The position numbers were made by a program, and so were the translations under genes. Of a stretch of 64,000 bases of DNA, positions 11,070-23,640 are shown one piece after another. The notes below the pieces were generated by a model. It had not been told where the DNA came from, made no database searches, and saw nothing but the letters and a program-made list of their open reading frames with translations. The stretch lies in NCBI GenBank assembly GCA_016081115.2, contig CM071936.1:83877943-83941942 (forward strand), given 5' to 3'. The stretch comes from Rehmannia glutinosa (taxonomy: Eukaryota > Streptophyta > Magnoliopsida > Lamiales > Orobanchaceae). How positions within the stretch are numbered: the first letter of the stretch is position 1; each line of letters begins with the position of its first letter.

Positions 11070-12520
11070 ATTTATGCGAGATTCCAACGATATTAATTTG
11101 CTTCCTTTTGATCCAACGATTGAAAGGACAATTCGAGCAATCTGAGCAGCAAAGCGAGCAGAGATCGAGCAATGGCAGAAGGCGGGGACAATGAGAATAA
11201 TGGAATTCGGGTCGTGAATGTGCCACCACAACCTGAGGCACCAGAAAGAGCAATCCGGGATTACTTTCTGCCGACCGTGAACCAGAATTACTCCGACATT
11301 GTGCGCCAGTCCATTAATGCGAATAATTTCAAACTGAAACCGGGCCTCATAAGCATGGTTCAGTAGAATCGGTTTGGAGGGAGTCCAGTGGAGGATCCGA
11401 ATACACATTTGGTGACATTCTTGGAAATTTGCGACACTATCAAGATGAATGGTGTGAATGATGAAGCCATTCGATTGAGGCTTTTCCCGTTTTCACTCCG
11501 GGATAAGGCCAGATAGTGGTTACAGACATTCGCCCCTGGGAGTATTACGAGCCGGGATGATCTGACTCAAAAATTCTTAGCAAAATTTTTCCCTCCCAGC
11601 AAGACACTCCAACTGAAGAGCGAGATAGCCCAATTCCAACAGATTGATTTTGAGCCGTTATACGAAGCTTGGGAGCGATTTAAAGATCTGTTGTGAAGAT
11701 GCCCACAACATGGCTATGCAGACTGGTAGAGGGTTCAGTATTTCTACAATGGGCTGAATGGGCATACGAGGACGATACAAGATGCGGCTTCAGGACGTAC
11801 ATTGATGGCTAAAAATCCGACTGAGGCCCTACTTCTACTTGAAGAAATGGCCACAAACAGCTATTAATGGCCCTCCGAGAGGTCAGCGCCGAAGCCAGTT
11901 GCCGATGTTCTTGAGCTGGATACAATGTCAGCTTTGGCAGCTCAAATCTCGAGTTTGACAAAGCAATTGGAAATCATGAATACCGGTGGCACACCACAGC
12001 AATCGGCACTCCCACCCGCAGCCGTTCATGCAACCGCCACTCACGAGGCCGAGCAAGTCAATTATGTGAATAACCAGGATTTTAATAACAGGGGTAATTC
12101 ATTACCAACTCACTGTCACTCGGGACTTCGCAATCATGAGAATCTCTCTTATAGCAACAACAGGAACATGTTGATTCCACCTCCGGGTTATCCAAACCCA
12201 TCCAGTTCCAATGCACTCGGAGGTGAAAAAAAGCAGTCACTTGAAGAGATACTCGGCTCATTCATTGGAGAGACCAGGAATCGAATGAATAGGAGTGAAG
12301 CGCAGATTGATGGTCTGAATACTAAGATGAGCACATTGGAGACGCATATTAGGTCGATAGAGACACAAATGGGTCGGAGTTAGCTCGACCGTGAATTCAT
12401 TGCGTGAGAAGGAAAGTTCCCAAGTGACACAGAGGTTAATCCGAGAGAGCACTGCAATGCAGTTTATGTGGAAAAAGAAGCAAAAATTCAGCCTGCTCCC
12501 GCAGAATCACCTATTTAGGT
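11070..12520 (+). pseudogene. Gag of Athila-A (degraded)
   Basis: Gag forms the virus-like particle. Seen, in one main frame with interruptions: an N-terminal acidic/Pro stretch, then ANNFKLKPGLISMVQ and NRFGGSPVEDPNTHL, then LRLFPFSLRDKAR-WLQTF and LTQKFLAKFFPPSKT, all landmarks of the Athila retrotransposon gag domain. It continues with FNGL-type blocks and a C-terminal region with coiled-coil-like heptads (about 12250-12380). In-frame stops at about 11365, 11515, 11695, 11729 and 11866 sit where related elements have Gln, Arg or similar codons and mostly fit C-to-T changes. No zinc knuckle is seen, as in many Athila gags. The reading frame is lost near 12381 and 12518. Confidence 0.82.
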
Positions 12521-13179
12521 TGGATGGATGGTGAATACAACTTTCTCCTGATTTGCCCGCAATGTTAGCTCCCCCGTTTCTACATCGATCAAAGCCCGTG
12601 CTGCAGCTAAAAACAGTCGCCCAAAGATGATAGGTATTTTTTTGTCCTCGTTCGCAACCAAAACTACAAAATCCACAGGAAAAACAAATTTATTAATTCT
12701 TACCAATACGTCTTCAATGATTCCCCACGGATAGGCAATGGATCGATCAGCAAACTGCAAAGTGATATTGGATGGCTTCACCTCCCCGAGCCCAAACTCC
12801 GTCACATCAGAAAGAGATATCTTCACACTGGACCCAAGATCACAAAGTGTTTCTCAAAGAAAACTCCTCCAATCGTACAAGGAATAGTAAAACTCCCTGG
12901 ATCCTTCATTTTCTGAGGCAGTTTACTCTCGACTATTGCACTACATTCCTCTGTCAAATAAATAGTCTCAAAATCTTCCAACTTCATTTTCTTGGATTCC
13001 ACTGGTTTCGCATTAAAGGATGGTAAGCAGATGGTTGGGAATATAGCTGAAGACATTGGAGGTTGGGAAGTCTCGAAGGGAAATGTGGATAACATACCCA
13101 TTAGAGCCCCAACTTGAGGATATTCTGACATAGTCTGGCTGAAGACTGTAAACTTAGCGCTTCTTGGGAGGCAACCCAA
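12515..13179 (-). pseudogene. Athila-type protease region, inverted relative to gag
   Basis: Seen on the minus strand: MKLEDFETIYLTEECSAIV, then LPQKMKDPGSFTIPCTIGG, then (after a frame change) LGEVKPSNITLQFADRS, YPWGIIEDVLV and VPIIFGR-like blocks. These are the linker and aspartic-protease region of Athila elements. The DLGAS-like catalytic site that should follow TIGG is degraded (reads KHFVILGPV). Orientation is opposite to gag and to the LTR/PBS polarity of the host element. Breakpoints lie near 12517 and between about 13030 and 13150. At the right breakpoint the plus-strand post-pol sequence GCGCTTCTTGGGAGGCAACC resumes. Confidence 0.78.
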
Positions 13180-15039
13180 GCCCTTTTTATTGCTTTCTTA
13201 GTTTTAATATAATTTAGTAGTTGTTTTTGTTTTTTTTGAATTTTTTGTATTTTTTGGTGTAGTAAGTTGCATCACATCCCACTGCAAATCCCACATATTT
13301 CACTCTATCTTCACAAAGGAGCACTCTAACTCCACACACACCATCTTCATCTCATTCACTAATTATTTGGGAAGTTTGCAACTTCCAAACCCCACACCAT
13401 GGTTTTCCCCATCTTGTGATTTTTGGTGTGATTGGATTGTAGTAGTGCTAGGATAATTGTTGTTGAATTGTGGATTGTGGATTGGTTGCTCATGCTAGAC
13501 TTAGGCTTGGTGTTTATTTTTGGGATTAAATTGAGTTATTTATTGCATTCACTATCTTTTCCCAAATTCTTGCATATGAGGTGTTTGATAAAATGCCCCA
13601 ATGATTTTTCACATTGTTTAGTGCTATCTTGCATATCTATGCTTATCTTTTTGACATGGCACTATATTTTCTACTTTGGTGCATTATGTATGTGCTTTGA
13701 TTTTCGATTTCTCACCCATAACCGAATTCCATGGTTCCATGAGTTTTGTTTTCTTGTTTACCTTGCTAGGTTACAAAGATGCAAAGTCAAAAAGGACCGG
13801 GCCAAGGCAAAGGGGAAGAACAAGACCACACCTCGGAGGCATACAACACCCACGGGCTTGTGCGCTAGGATGCATTGTGAATTTATACGAGACACCTCCT
13901 ACACGCAGTAGTACCACATGACTTAAGGAGCCTTCGCTCCTCGGCTACCAGGAAAGTCCTTTTCCCACCTCTCCATTGGGGACAATGTCGTTTTAAGTTT
14001 GGGGGGGTGCAGTCTATTTTTTTTCTTCGAGTCGAGTCTCGAGTTCAAAAAAAAAAAGAAAAAAAGAGTCTAGAGTCCAGTCGGGTCGTCTGTAAAACTG
14101 TGAAATTGCATGACTAAGTGAATTTGTTAAATATGAGTTGAACGGTCAAAAGAGCATGTGTTTGAACTGTGATTTAATCTTCTTTCCATTAATTCCATCT
14201 ATGTGCTTAACTCTGTTGATTTATTTGGGGATGATTTATGCGGTTGAGTGTTTCTTTTATGATCCCACCAGATTCTAGAACTTGTCTGATCACTAATCGA
14301 GGCGAAATCCTAGGTGAAGTAACATTAAGGAAATGATTTAGGCCATCTTTGAATAAGCCAGAGCTTAAAATGCATACCTTTGTATTATATTTTCCCTAGT
14401 GTCCCCCTTTGAGCCATATAAATCCGTTTTTTTGGCAACCAATCAAGTACCTAGAGCCTAAAAGTGAAAATCTTAATTACCCATCACTCATACACACACA
14501 GTATAGAAAAATGTTGAAGGTTGAGGAGGGTATGATGAGAAGGGCATGTATTTAATTGAATGAAGTTGCCCGAGAAAAGAAAATATGAAACACCATGTAT
14601 GCAAAAGAATAAGTTTGGGGGTTCCCAAAAAAAAAAAGAAAAGAAAAAAAATGAAATGAGAAAAATCAGCGGATTGAAGGTTCATAAACATTGGGGATGT
14701 CAAAAAGTGAAGGGTAGTGTTGATTGTTGATTAAAAGTGATAATTGTGTGTTTGGGTGATTTGAGCCACTTAATCCTATATTTTCCTACCTTACCCTAAG
14801 CCCACATTACAAGCTTTAAAAGTCCTATTTATCCTTGTGTTACATTAGCCTACATTAGTGGAGATTAGTGTGAAAGACAAGCCTATGGAGTCCGGTAAGC
14901 ATCTCATCTCTATATTCAAAAAGTGGATTATTTTGAAAACACTAGATTGCGTGAATCTATCTGGATAATGAAAACGGGGTTGGCATGAACATTCCACCTT
15001 CATGATAACATTGTGAAAATACGTGCTTGATTGATAGTG
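13155..15039 (+). other. Post-pol region of Athila-A up to the SIRE insertion
   Basis: It begins with GCGCTTCTTGGGAGGCAACC, a sequence that follows pol in Athila elements. It contains a weak open frame (13432-13911) with no recognisable protein, ATTGGGGACAATG and a GTTTGGGGGGGTG tract near 13976-14008 (a hallmark of the Athila 3' region), and an A-rich tract with AAGAAAAAAAGAG. No env-like protein can be supported. Confidence 0.6.
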
Positions 15040-15044
15040 AAACG
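15040..15044. repeat. Target duplication of SIRE, left copy (AAACG)
   Basis: AAACG precedes TGTAGGTCCC and reappears at 28592-28596 directly after CCCAACA. It is a perfect 5-bp duplication and proves insertion of the copia element into Athila-A. Confidence 0.92.
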
Positions 15045-16612
15045 TGTAGGTCCCAAGGGGTGTGAGTGTAAGGTTTAGAAGGGGGGGGGTTGAATAAACC
15101 TTACCAACTTTTCAAATTAGTCCTTTTAAGTAATCAGAGTTAGTACTTCACAGCTGTGTCCTTGATGGACAACTAAGTTAGCTAATCGTGAGTTAGTCAC
15201 TCAACAGACTCGATTGAGCCGTTGATAAAATAACTCAAATTGTTTTGACTAAAGACTTAACTCATTGTGATTTGTTTTCGATGGAAGACTTAACACCCTT
15301 GAATTTGGTTAAGTTTGTTTTAATACTTGGTTTTAGCACACGATTGATTATCAATTGGATGTCAAATTTATCGTGAGAAAGTTAAATAAATAAGATGCGA
15401 GGAATTAAAGTCTTTGAAATGTAAATGACACGATAAGTTTTTATAGAGGTTCAAGATGGGGTAATTCTTCTACTCCTCTCTTCTCCAACTCCTGGAGGAA
15501 TCCACTAAGTATTGATCAATATACGAGTGGTAGCAGTCCGAGATACAAGTCTTGATCACACAACCGACTTGATCCTTTGGGACTCGATGCGAGATGCCTT
15601 GGTCACGCATTGGCTTCTCGTGCGACTCGGCTTTCTTCACAGATACCCGCCTTGCTACTATAGCCCACTTGCTCAAGCTTCTTGGATTTGATCACGAAGC
15701 CCTCCAAAACTTGAGACGGTTCGACCTTGAACCTTCCTACCATCCTCCGTGGAATGTAGACCCCTTGATTCTTCAACAATTTCCTCTTCAACCGATTGAA
15801 GTTATCTTTCCTTCACAGGTGAGTGTTGGATTGATTTTCTTCGTAATGTAGGCTTGAGGATTAATCTTGAATGATTTGAGAATATTTTTAGGTTCTGATT
15901 CAAATGTTTGCTTGAAATGTTCGTGGTTCAATAACCTTATCTCGAGTTATTCCTCGATCTTTTATAGTGATCTTTCAAAAATCGCCCGTTGAAGAGATAG
16001 GCTTATTTTTGAAAGTCACTTGGGGTTGTTGGCTTGTCTTGTTGCGATCCTTGGAATTGCCACTTCCTCATGAATTGTTCTTGACTTTTCGAGTTCGACA
16101 TGGTGCGTGCTTCCCATCGTTGGTTTATTCCTTTTTGCACGCTTCTCGGGACCGAGCACTTCAAGAAAGGTAGTATGGAGGTATTACCTGTTTAAGTAAT
16201 TCTCTTGATTTACGTACAACGGATCTCTTTCGATTGTCTTGACTTGACTACATTTTCTTCACATCCCCAGGTGACTTGAGTCGACTTCCAATCATTGATG
16301 ACTCTTCATCACTTCAACCTTGAGACTTGGCTTTATCTTGAGTTGACTTTGACGATACTTTACTTAGCCATTGCATCTCGTTGCACCTTCATCGAGTTCC
16401 CATCTTCTCTTCGTTGCCATACTCAGCTGTCTTGCAGCGGAGTCTTCCTTCTAGTCTCCAGTTGTCTTCTTGTATGTTTAGGCATAGTTGACTTAACTCA
16501 GCTTGACTAGCCCTATCTATTACAATTCAGTTTACAACAAAAATGGGGTGCCAACTTCCTATTCTAAGTTTTACATGGCATTCATCAAAATCTATAAAAT
16601 GATTTCCCAACA
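15045..16612 (-). repeat. 3' LTR of SIRE (1568 bp)
   Basis: On the minus strand it starts TGTTGGGAAATCATTTTATAG and ends in GGGACCTACA. The inner 860 bp pair with 27720-28591. The distal part (15045-15746) has no partner in the window because the 5' LTR is truncated. Confidence 0.9.
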
Positions 16613-16627
16613 ATTTCCCCCTTTTTG
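16613..16627 (-). other. Polypurine tract of SIRE
   Basis: Minus strand reads AAAAAGGGGGAAAT immediately before the LTR start TGTTGGG. It is followed on the other side by GGCATCATC, as is common in SIRE elements. Confidence 0.85.
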
Positions 16628-16943
16628 ATGATGCCAAAACTTAAAACATCCATACAATTATTTAACAGCAAAGATACATACAGACAAATGTAGAACCACA
16701 GAATGTATGTTTAGAATCGATCTTTTATTGATCATAACATCCTTGTTCTTTACATAGCTGTTTACAGAGTGTATCAGAGCTTAAACCAACAAAAATGTAT
16801 CAGAGTTTAACCGGGGCTTAAGCTAACCATGCTGTCCTATGTTTACACAAGTATAGAGTTTGTACAATTTTATATAGTATACAGAAGACTTACATAAAAT
16901 GTATTTACATAGTAAAATACATGAAGGGGTGGACATCAACACT

Positions 16944-19900
16944 TCATCTCCTTCGCTTCCTCCTTCTTTCATCTTCTTCAGCTCTGTCATCTTCTGATCT
17001 TCTTTTCTTTTTCTCATCTTCAGCTGCTTTCTTCTTCTTTTCATACGCCTTCCGGGCATCTTCATCTCTTCTTAGTCTCTCTTGTCTCTCCTCCCATAGC
17101 TGAGTTTGTCTTTTATTTTCTTCTTCAATTCTTTTCACATACCAAAGATTGTTCTTAGCCACTTGCGATTGGCTACTTCGTCAAAAACAAACCAAGAGAT
17201 CCCTCTTTTCTTGCCGGATCTATGTACTCAATGTTTTTGGGCGGAGATCTGGTCTGAAACCTCTTCTTCCACCACTTTGTTTCTTCCTCTACCTGCGGGC
17301 GTGTATTGTCTTGGGTCTTCTTCTTCCCAAATGAGTGACTAGCGGAGTGACCAAAGCAGGGTGATCATGCGAGTAGTCTGTCAGCTGTCGGCTTCTTTAC
17401 ATAGTGTGAGACCCTTTTCCCAAGATAAGTCCCAGGCTTGAGCCATGGACATGTTTGCGAAGTATCCTTCGAGATGCGGCGTTTTAAATTCATCAACTGA
17501 TCTTGGCTCGATCGCATCCGAGATGGCATAAGTGTCTCTCGCTTCTTTGGAATGCCTCCATGTTGTTTCAAAATATCCATAACTCGGGCATTCATCCTTC
17601 CTTCCACTTCCTCCATCCCTACTTCAATCTTTTTCTCTTTTTGGCCATTGGTACAGTGTTGGAGTGGCGAGAGTCATCGAGAGTTTGCTTGATAATATCG
17701 ATTGTGACAAGACTTTGTTGGGGGTTTTAGCAATCATCAAGGTCACATCTTTGATCCTTGCCCCTCAACAGACTTCCCTTTCTTTTCTTTTAATACTTCC
17801 TCACCGTCTTTGCCTTCACAAATGCTCCTCCTTCTCAACTTCGGATCCCTTCAGTGCTTTTAGGTATTCCTCTTCCCCTTTTTGGCATCATCAAAGGAGA
17901 GAGGAACCCCGAAACAAACTATCAAGCGGGAAGTCAAGTCTGTGCGATAGCCGAGGGATTCGCCGCTCGAGTCCGCTGCGAGTATCTTTGCGAAACTCGT
18001 GAGCGAGTAGCATTGATTCACTTTAATCAACTTCATCTCGGCCATGAGAAGGCTGAATTTTCGATCCATGTTTTCTTCCATACGCGGAGCTCATTCTTAT
18101 TTTGCTCATGCGGCGGCTTTATCTCAAAAAGATGTGAGATTCATGCATTTGTTCAATGTGTTCTTTCAATTTTGTCTTTGCATCGGCATTCTCATTTCGC
18201 CCGGACAACAGGCTTGTTGAACAATGTTCTCAAATATCTAGCTTGTTCCACACGCATTGTTTCTTCTTGTTGCCACCACTCCCGGATTCGACTATTATGC
18301 CTCTCAAGTCGCAGTAAGATTGGCATCTCTGTTATCCGTCTCATGTCCATCGAGGCCTGGTGCCTCTCCATCCGCTCAATTTAAGCAAATAATGCTTTGA
18401 ACACCTCCCGAACTTCACTGTTCCCTCTTTTTCCGACGGCCAAGGCAAAAATCATAGTCACCGAACGATGGTATCGATGGAATGACATGATCAGTCTCGT
18501 GAAAGCGCTCGAGATCTCTTTTTCTCGACTCTTCGGGAGGTCGGATACCTCCAGAGAGAAGGGAAAGGATTCTACAAAGGGATCATCACGGGCAACTGGG
18601 ATTTGTTCAATGATGAGTGGTGCTCGTGAAGTTCCTTGTGGAGTCGAAACTGCTGCAACTTGGGGAGCCTGCGCAGTGGACTCTATTTCACCGGGTCATT
18701 GTGTGAAGTTGACCCGACTTCTTTGAGCCTCACTTGTCTCAACAACCGTTGGTCTTAGTTGGTTTTTCCAAGTGAGTTGACTAGTCCTCGGCCTTATCAG
18801 AAGCGTCATCGGACGATGATGAGATTTCCATGGGTGGCTCATCATCAAAGTTGAAAGTTTGACGAGTAGTCTTGAGATCGACTTACTCGTGGTTGGAACA
18901 TCCTCACCGAGTCTTTTGGATCGATTCTGGGGAGGACTCATCTTCATCGTCTCCTTCCGATCCCGGAAAGGTTACATCGATTATCCTGGAATCGTGAAGC
19001 GCACTTATCTCCTTTTCGATGGATCAATGATAGCGGGAGGGATGTTACGTACTTTCACATGCCCGGAAGTCTCAACCTCCCGTTGGCCTTCATTACCTCC
19101 CCGCAGCCTCAATCAGCAATGAGGCTTGGACATCCCTTTTGACAAGTGTTAGGCTGTCTTAGGGTCTTTCTGCGATGGCATCCATTGGAGTCTCAACTCC
19201 ATGGATTGCACTTTCGTCGCCAGTGTTAACTCCCGTACATTCCTTCCCGTGCCTCGACCGCATCGGTGCGTCATTAGCATTCGTGAGCGATTGGCACCTC
19301 ACCGAGACAGTCTCAATCGTGTGAGCCTCGTTGATGACAACTTGCTTTGTGTACTTTGTGTTTGTTCCTTCTCCACTTCACCTCCTAGATTCATTGTGGA
19401 GTTAGCCGCAGATCCTCCGACCTTGCTGCGGTGGAGGGAGTTTCCCCCTTAGGCACACACACCGGTGAGTGACTTGGAATGGGGTCACTCATCTCCGGAC
19501 TCATTGTTTCCACCGAGTATTCAGCCGTTGGGGCAAGTGGTAAGACACCTTCATTAGGGGTTGGCTCGACCGGGGTCCCCACTATCCCGCCATCGCCAAT
19601 TCCCTTAATTCCTTTTTCCGAGTGAGTGGGGAAGTGGTGGCGGCAACAACGGTGACAATATGCTTGCACCACTCCCACCGGGTCTATCTCCGGTGTGTTT
19701 TGGAGGACTCTCTTGGTCCCTCCATCATTCTTTGCTCATGAAGGATTCCGGATTCTTGCATTGCTTCTTTGCATTTGCAACTCTTCGTGGCGGCAATAGG
19801 GTCCGGGATCCTCATCACTTTCGATAGGGCGTCAAAGTGAGGATGTGTATGTTACGTGGTGCGGTGAGAGGGAAAATCTTTGGCCTTCTCACGTGCCTCT

Positions 19901-21550
19901 GCGTCCTCACCGCTTTAGCCCGTTCATTTTCTTTTCGAATTTCCGGTATATTTATGCAATTATCCTCGTCAAGGGCTTGCAAAGATTGTGTCCACCTCAA
20001 GAAATTTGAAGAGTTCTTCTTCCTCAAAGAATGAACTCGGATTTTCAAACCGCACTCTGGATAGGCTCGCCTTCCATTTTCTCCACTCGCGCAGACGATT
20101 TTGGATATCTGGATACAATGGAGAGTGCATGATTACATCATCTTCATCATCCTCTTGCGGCCCTCGTTTCGTGTATTAAGGGTAGCGACTTATTTGCCGA
20201 CACCTTCAAAGAACCTCTGTTACAGGTGGAGAGACAACCACTGTTAACAGTGCTTTGGTTGTCTCGATTGTGCCTTGTTCCTCATCATTACATTCAATTG
20301 GGTCATCGAGTTGCCTCTGCTGATCGGCCTCGTGAGACTTGGCGCTTTCATCAATCATTTACGAGACTCCACTTCTCCAGCCTCGGGTATCTTCTCCACC
20401 GAGTGGGCTGACTGGCTGACTTGTTCTCAAGCTCGGGCGCTTGAAAATTCTTCTTCTTCTCCTTGTTTGTACCGGAGGGATTTCTGTTCGGATAGAGTTT
20501 TTCTGAGTCTTGGGCGGCGGGGGTCTTTTGTTTTTTTCTCGAGGAGCGGCCTTCTTGGCTTATCGATTCTCCTTTTCTTGACGACCGAGAAGATATTTGG
20601 GATTCCTTCTCTGCTGCGCAGCAGGGGCGGGAGACACATGGCTGCGGGGCGGGTGACTCAGGCGAGGCGGAGCGCATTTGTTTTTCTTTCTTTGCAGGGG
20701 CATTAGTTCTCTTAGCAGTGCGAGGGGCAACCTTCTTCTTTGGTGGAGAGGAGACAATGTATCTTCAGGGTCAACGATTCCCCCTCACTCGTATCGCTCT
20801 CTTAGCGTAGGCTCTCTTACGTGCGCCCGGAGAGGTTTGATCTGAACATCCTATTGTTTACATGGAACGCCTTTCCATGTCGAAGAGGACTCCTTTTACC
20901 TCCATCGACGGCCAATCATCGACCGTATCCTAGGGAACCTCCAAACGTTCCACCCTCCTTGAAGGATTTGTTTCCAACGTTACGGCGAGTCTGCTGTAGG
21001 CAAACTCAGCCCGTTCAATTTCTTTTCTTCAATGATCGCAACTATTACGATCAATTTTGCTTTGGACATTGGTCAAAGCCAAAATTTGATGTCTATGCAT
21101 TTGGCAACGATGTCCAACAATTTGTGGTAGTCCTCCTTCTGCATCCTCTTGTTAGCTGTGTAGACTATCTTTTCAGCACAGTCGGTCTTGGCTACTTCCT
21201 TCCAAGTAGCAGCCAAGTCAACATCAGCTTCCTTGATTTCTCGTGTTCCTTCCGCCGGTAACGGCGGTGTTCGCCAAATCCTTGGCGATAATGATGAACT
21301 CCTTCCCGTGAACAGAGGATTTGATCCCCTCATCGTGAATCTCGGCGTTCACGTAGAACTGTGCGACCTCTTCCACATAGGTCATCGGAAACTCCATCGT
21401 CAGAAATGGTTTTAGCCCAGACGTTTCTAGTTTTTTAGCGATCTTCTTTACGAGAGCTTCATCGGACCCCTGTTTGAGCATACCCTCGAAATCCACAAGA
21501 CCGGTGTGGATTTGCTTTCCTAGCTTGACAAAATCATGAGTAGATGCCAT
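16944..21550 (-). pseudogene. Long ORF region after pol of SIRE (env-like position), degraded
   Basis: Position between pol and 3' LTR is where SIRE elements carry an extra ORF. Seen: a start at 21550 and an open frame to 21224 (landmarks FVKLGKQIHTGLVDFEGML, FYVNAEIHDEGIKSSVHGKE), continuing in another frame 21333-21073 (EADVDLAATWKEVAK, MQKEDYHKLLDIVAKCIDIK). This resembles the 'putative plant transposon protein' domain found in such ORFs. Then come Pro/Ser/Lys-rich low-complexity stretches (20677-20351), an acidic/Pro-rich stretch (19678-19391), a further region around 18081-17860, and a very basic coiled-coil end (17162-16944, EERQERLRRDEDARKAYEKK). Frames change often. It could be one ORF of about 1500 codons or two; I cannot decide. 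No signal peptide or membrane segment is evident. Confidence 0.55.
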
Positions 21551-22131
21551 TTTTCAAGATTTTCACCGAACGAAACTTAGAAGGTGATTTGAAGATTGAT
21601 AGGGTTTTGAGAGAGAGTTTTTGCCTTTGCTTTTGAGAGAGAGAAATGAACAGTTTTTTGGTAATGTGTGAGAGAAATGGACGAAAATGATTTAAGTATG
21701 GTTCATGAAAGGACGTGCGGGTGGTTTTTGAAATGTGATCGAAATCAACGACTTAGATTTTGCACGCCGATTAGCATTTAATGTCTCGTATTTAATGCGA
21801 CAACATTTATATCCAATCATAAGCTTGGTGTGTAGCTTTTGCCTGTACACGTCAAAATTATGCTGATGTCATTCTTAAAATCATTCCCGCTTAGTAAAAA
21901 CGACTGAGTTTTTGTCACTTTGCTCATAAATGACTCAGCTTATCCCTTAGCCGATTTAACTCTTCTTCTCACAGTTCTCCTAGTGACTCACTTGTCGATT
22001 AACTCGATGCACTGTTGTCTTTCCGATACGGCTGATTCACTTAGCTGATTTGAGAGTTCAACTATTTTTCCCTTTTCGTGTTTCATTTCTTTTCTTTGAG
22101 TCTTCTAAGTGTCAGCTCAGCTCAATTAACC

Positions 22132-22600
22132 CTAACTCATGCTTGAGTTCTTCAAATCTTGACTCACATAAGGGTTTTGTGAATATGTCGAACCAATTTT
22201 ATCGGTTGAAATATATTCCAAGGTGATGTCCTTCTTTTCAACATGATCTCTTATGAAGTGATATCTGACATTGATATGCTTTGTTCTTGAGTGCAACACA
22301 AGATTTTGAGTGATTGCAATTGCACTTGTGTTATCACACATGATTGGAATTTCCTTTTCTTCAACTTCATAGTCTCTCAGTTGCTGTCTCATCCATAGGA
22401 CTTGAGCACAACAGCTGCCCGCATCTATGTATTCTGCTTCAGTTGTAGAGGTGGCTATTGAATTTTGCTTTTTGCTAAACCAGAAATTAGCTTTGTTTCC
22501 ATGCATTTGACATGTGCCTCGAGGTGCTCTTCCTGTCAACTCTACATCCAAAGATAGTCGAGTCCGAATAGCCAATTAGCTTGAATCCACATTCCTTTGG
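22132..22600 (-). pseudogene. Copia RNase H (SIRE)
   Basis: RNase H removes the RNA strand during reverse transcription. Seen: IGYSDS before a damaged DFAGC equivalent, then NKANFWFSKKQNSIATSTTEAEYI, cited as its parts FWFSKKQNSIA and STTEAEYIDAGSCC, then IMCDNTSAIAITQN and HSRTKHINVRYHFIRDH, all typical copia RNase H landmarks. The junction GKSTSG reads through CTCGAGG where conserved Ser-Gly needs CTGG, which causes the frame change between the RT and RNase H frames near 22510. Confidence 0.88.
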
Positions 22601-23640
22601 ATACCATAAGCCAACTTCTTGGCTTCCTTTCAAATATCTCAAGATCCTCTTAGCTGCAGTCATATGGCTTTCTTTTGGAGCAGATTGAAATCTTGCACAT
22701 ACACCTACAACAAAGGTGATGTCTGGCATGCTTGCTGTGAGATAAAGCAATGATCCAATAAGTGCTCTGTATCTTGTTTGATCTACAGGCTTGCCATCTG
22801 CATCCATGTCCATTTTGACTGATGTATTCATCGGTATTTTCACAGAAGACTTCTCTTCCATGCCAAATTTCTTCATTAAATCTCTGGTGTATTTTGTTTG
22901 ACTTATGAAGGTTCCATCCTTCAGCTGTTTCACTTGGAGTCCAATGAAGAATGTCAGCTCTCCCATCATGCTCATTTCGAATTTGCTTTGCATGAGGTTT
23001 GAAAATTTATCACACAGCTCTTTGTTTGTGGATCCAAAAATAATGTCATCCACATATATTTGAACAAGCAATATACTCTTCGCATCTTGAATTCTGAAGA
23101 GTGTTCTATCCACTTTGCCTTTTGTGAATCCGTTCTCGATCGGGAATTGTGACAAAGTATCATACCATGCTCGGGTGCTGTTTCAATCCATATAGAGCTT
23201 TTTGAGTTTGTATACCTTATCTCCAAGAGTCTTCTGCTCAAATCCTGGAGGTTGTTCAACATACACTTCTTCTTCCAATAAACCATTAAGGAATGCACTC
23301 TTTACATCCATTTGATATACAATAAAATTCTTGTGAGCTGCATAGGCAAGAAACATCCTTATAGCTTCCAATCTTGCTACGAGGGGCAAATGTTTCATCA
23401 AAATATATCCCTTCTTCTTGGCAATATCCTTTGGCTACTAATCTTGCTTTGTTTCTTACCACATAACCTTCCTCGTTCATCTTGTTTCGAACACCCATTT
23501 AGTGCCATAACATTTTGATGGGTGGGTCTTTGAACTAATTCCCATACTTTATTTCTTTCAAACCGATTCACTCTTCTTGCATAGCTTGAATCCAATGTGT
23601 GTCATCCAATGCTTGTGACACATCTTTGGAGGCTCTATTT
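22487..23640 (-). pseudogene. Copia reverse transcriptase (SIRE)
   Basis: Reverse transcriptase of a Ty1/copia polyprotein. Seen in minus-strand frames 23595-23398, 23498-23286, 23401-23183 and 23155-22487: RNKARLVAKGYCQEEGI, FDETFAP, MDVKSAFLNGLLEEEVYVEQ (20 residues), QPPGFE, the catalytic IYVDDIIFGST and LIGSLLYLTASMPDI. The catalytic YVDD is intact at about 23055. Three frame changes in 23100-23500 lie at points where the conserved protein requires CAG or CTG and the DNA has a CG-containing string. The protein would otherwise be nearly complete. Confidence 0.9.

Noticed and set aside
13432..13911. Possible env-like ORF of Athila-A
   Set aside because: Hydrophobic stretches are present but no conserved landmark of Athila env-like proteins, and the start context is arbitrary. 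Kept only as part of the post-pol region.
17503..20706. Several plus-strand open frames across 17.5-20.7 kb
   Set aside because: They run antisense to the degraded SIRE region after pol and their products are low-complexity Ser/Leu-rich, as expected from reading the complement of Glu/Lys/Arg-rich coding sequence.
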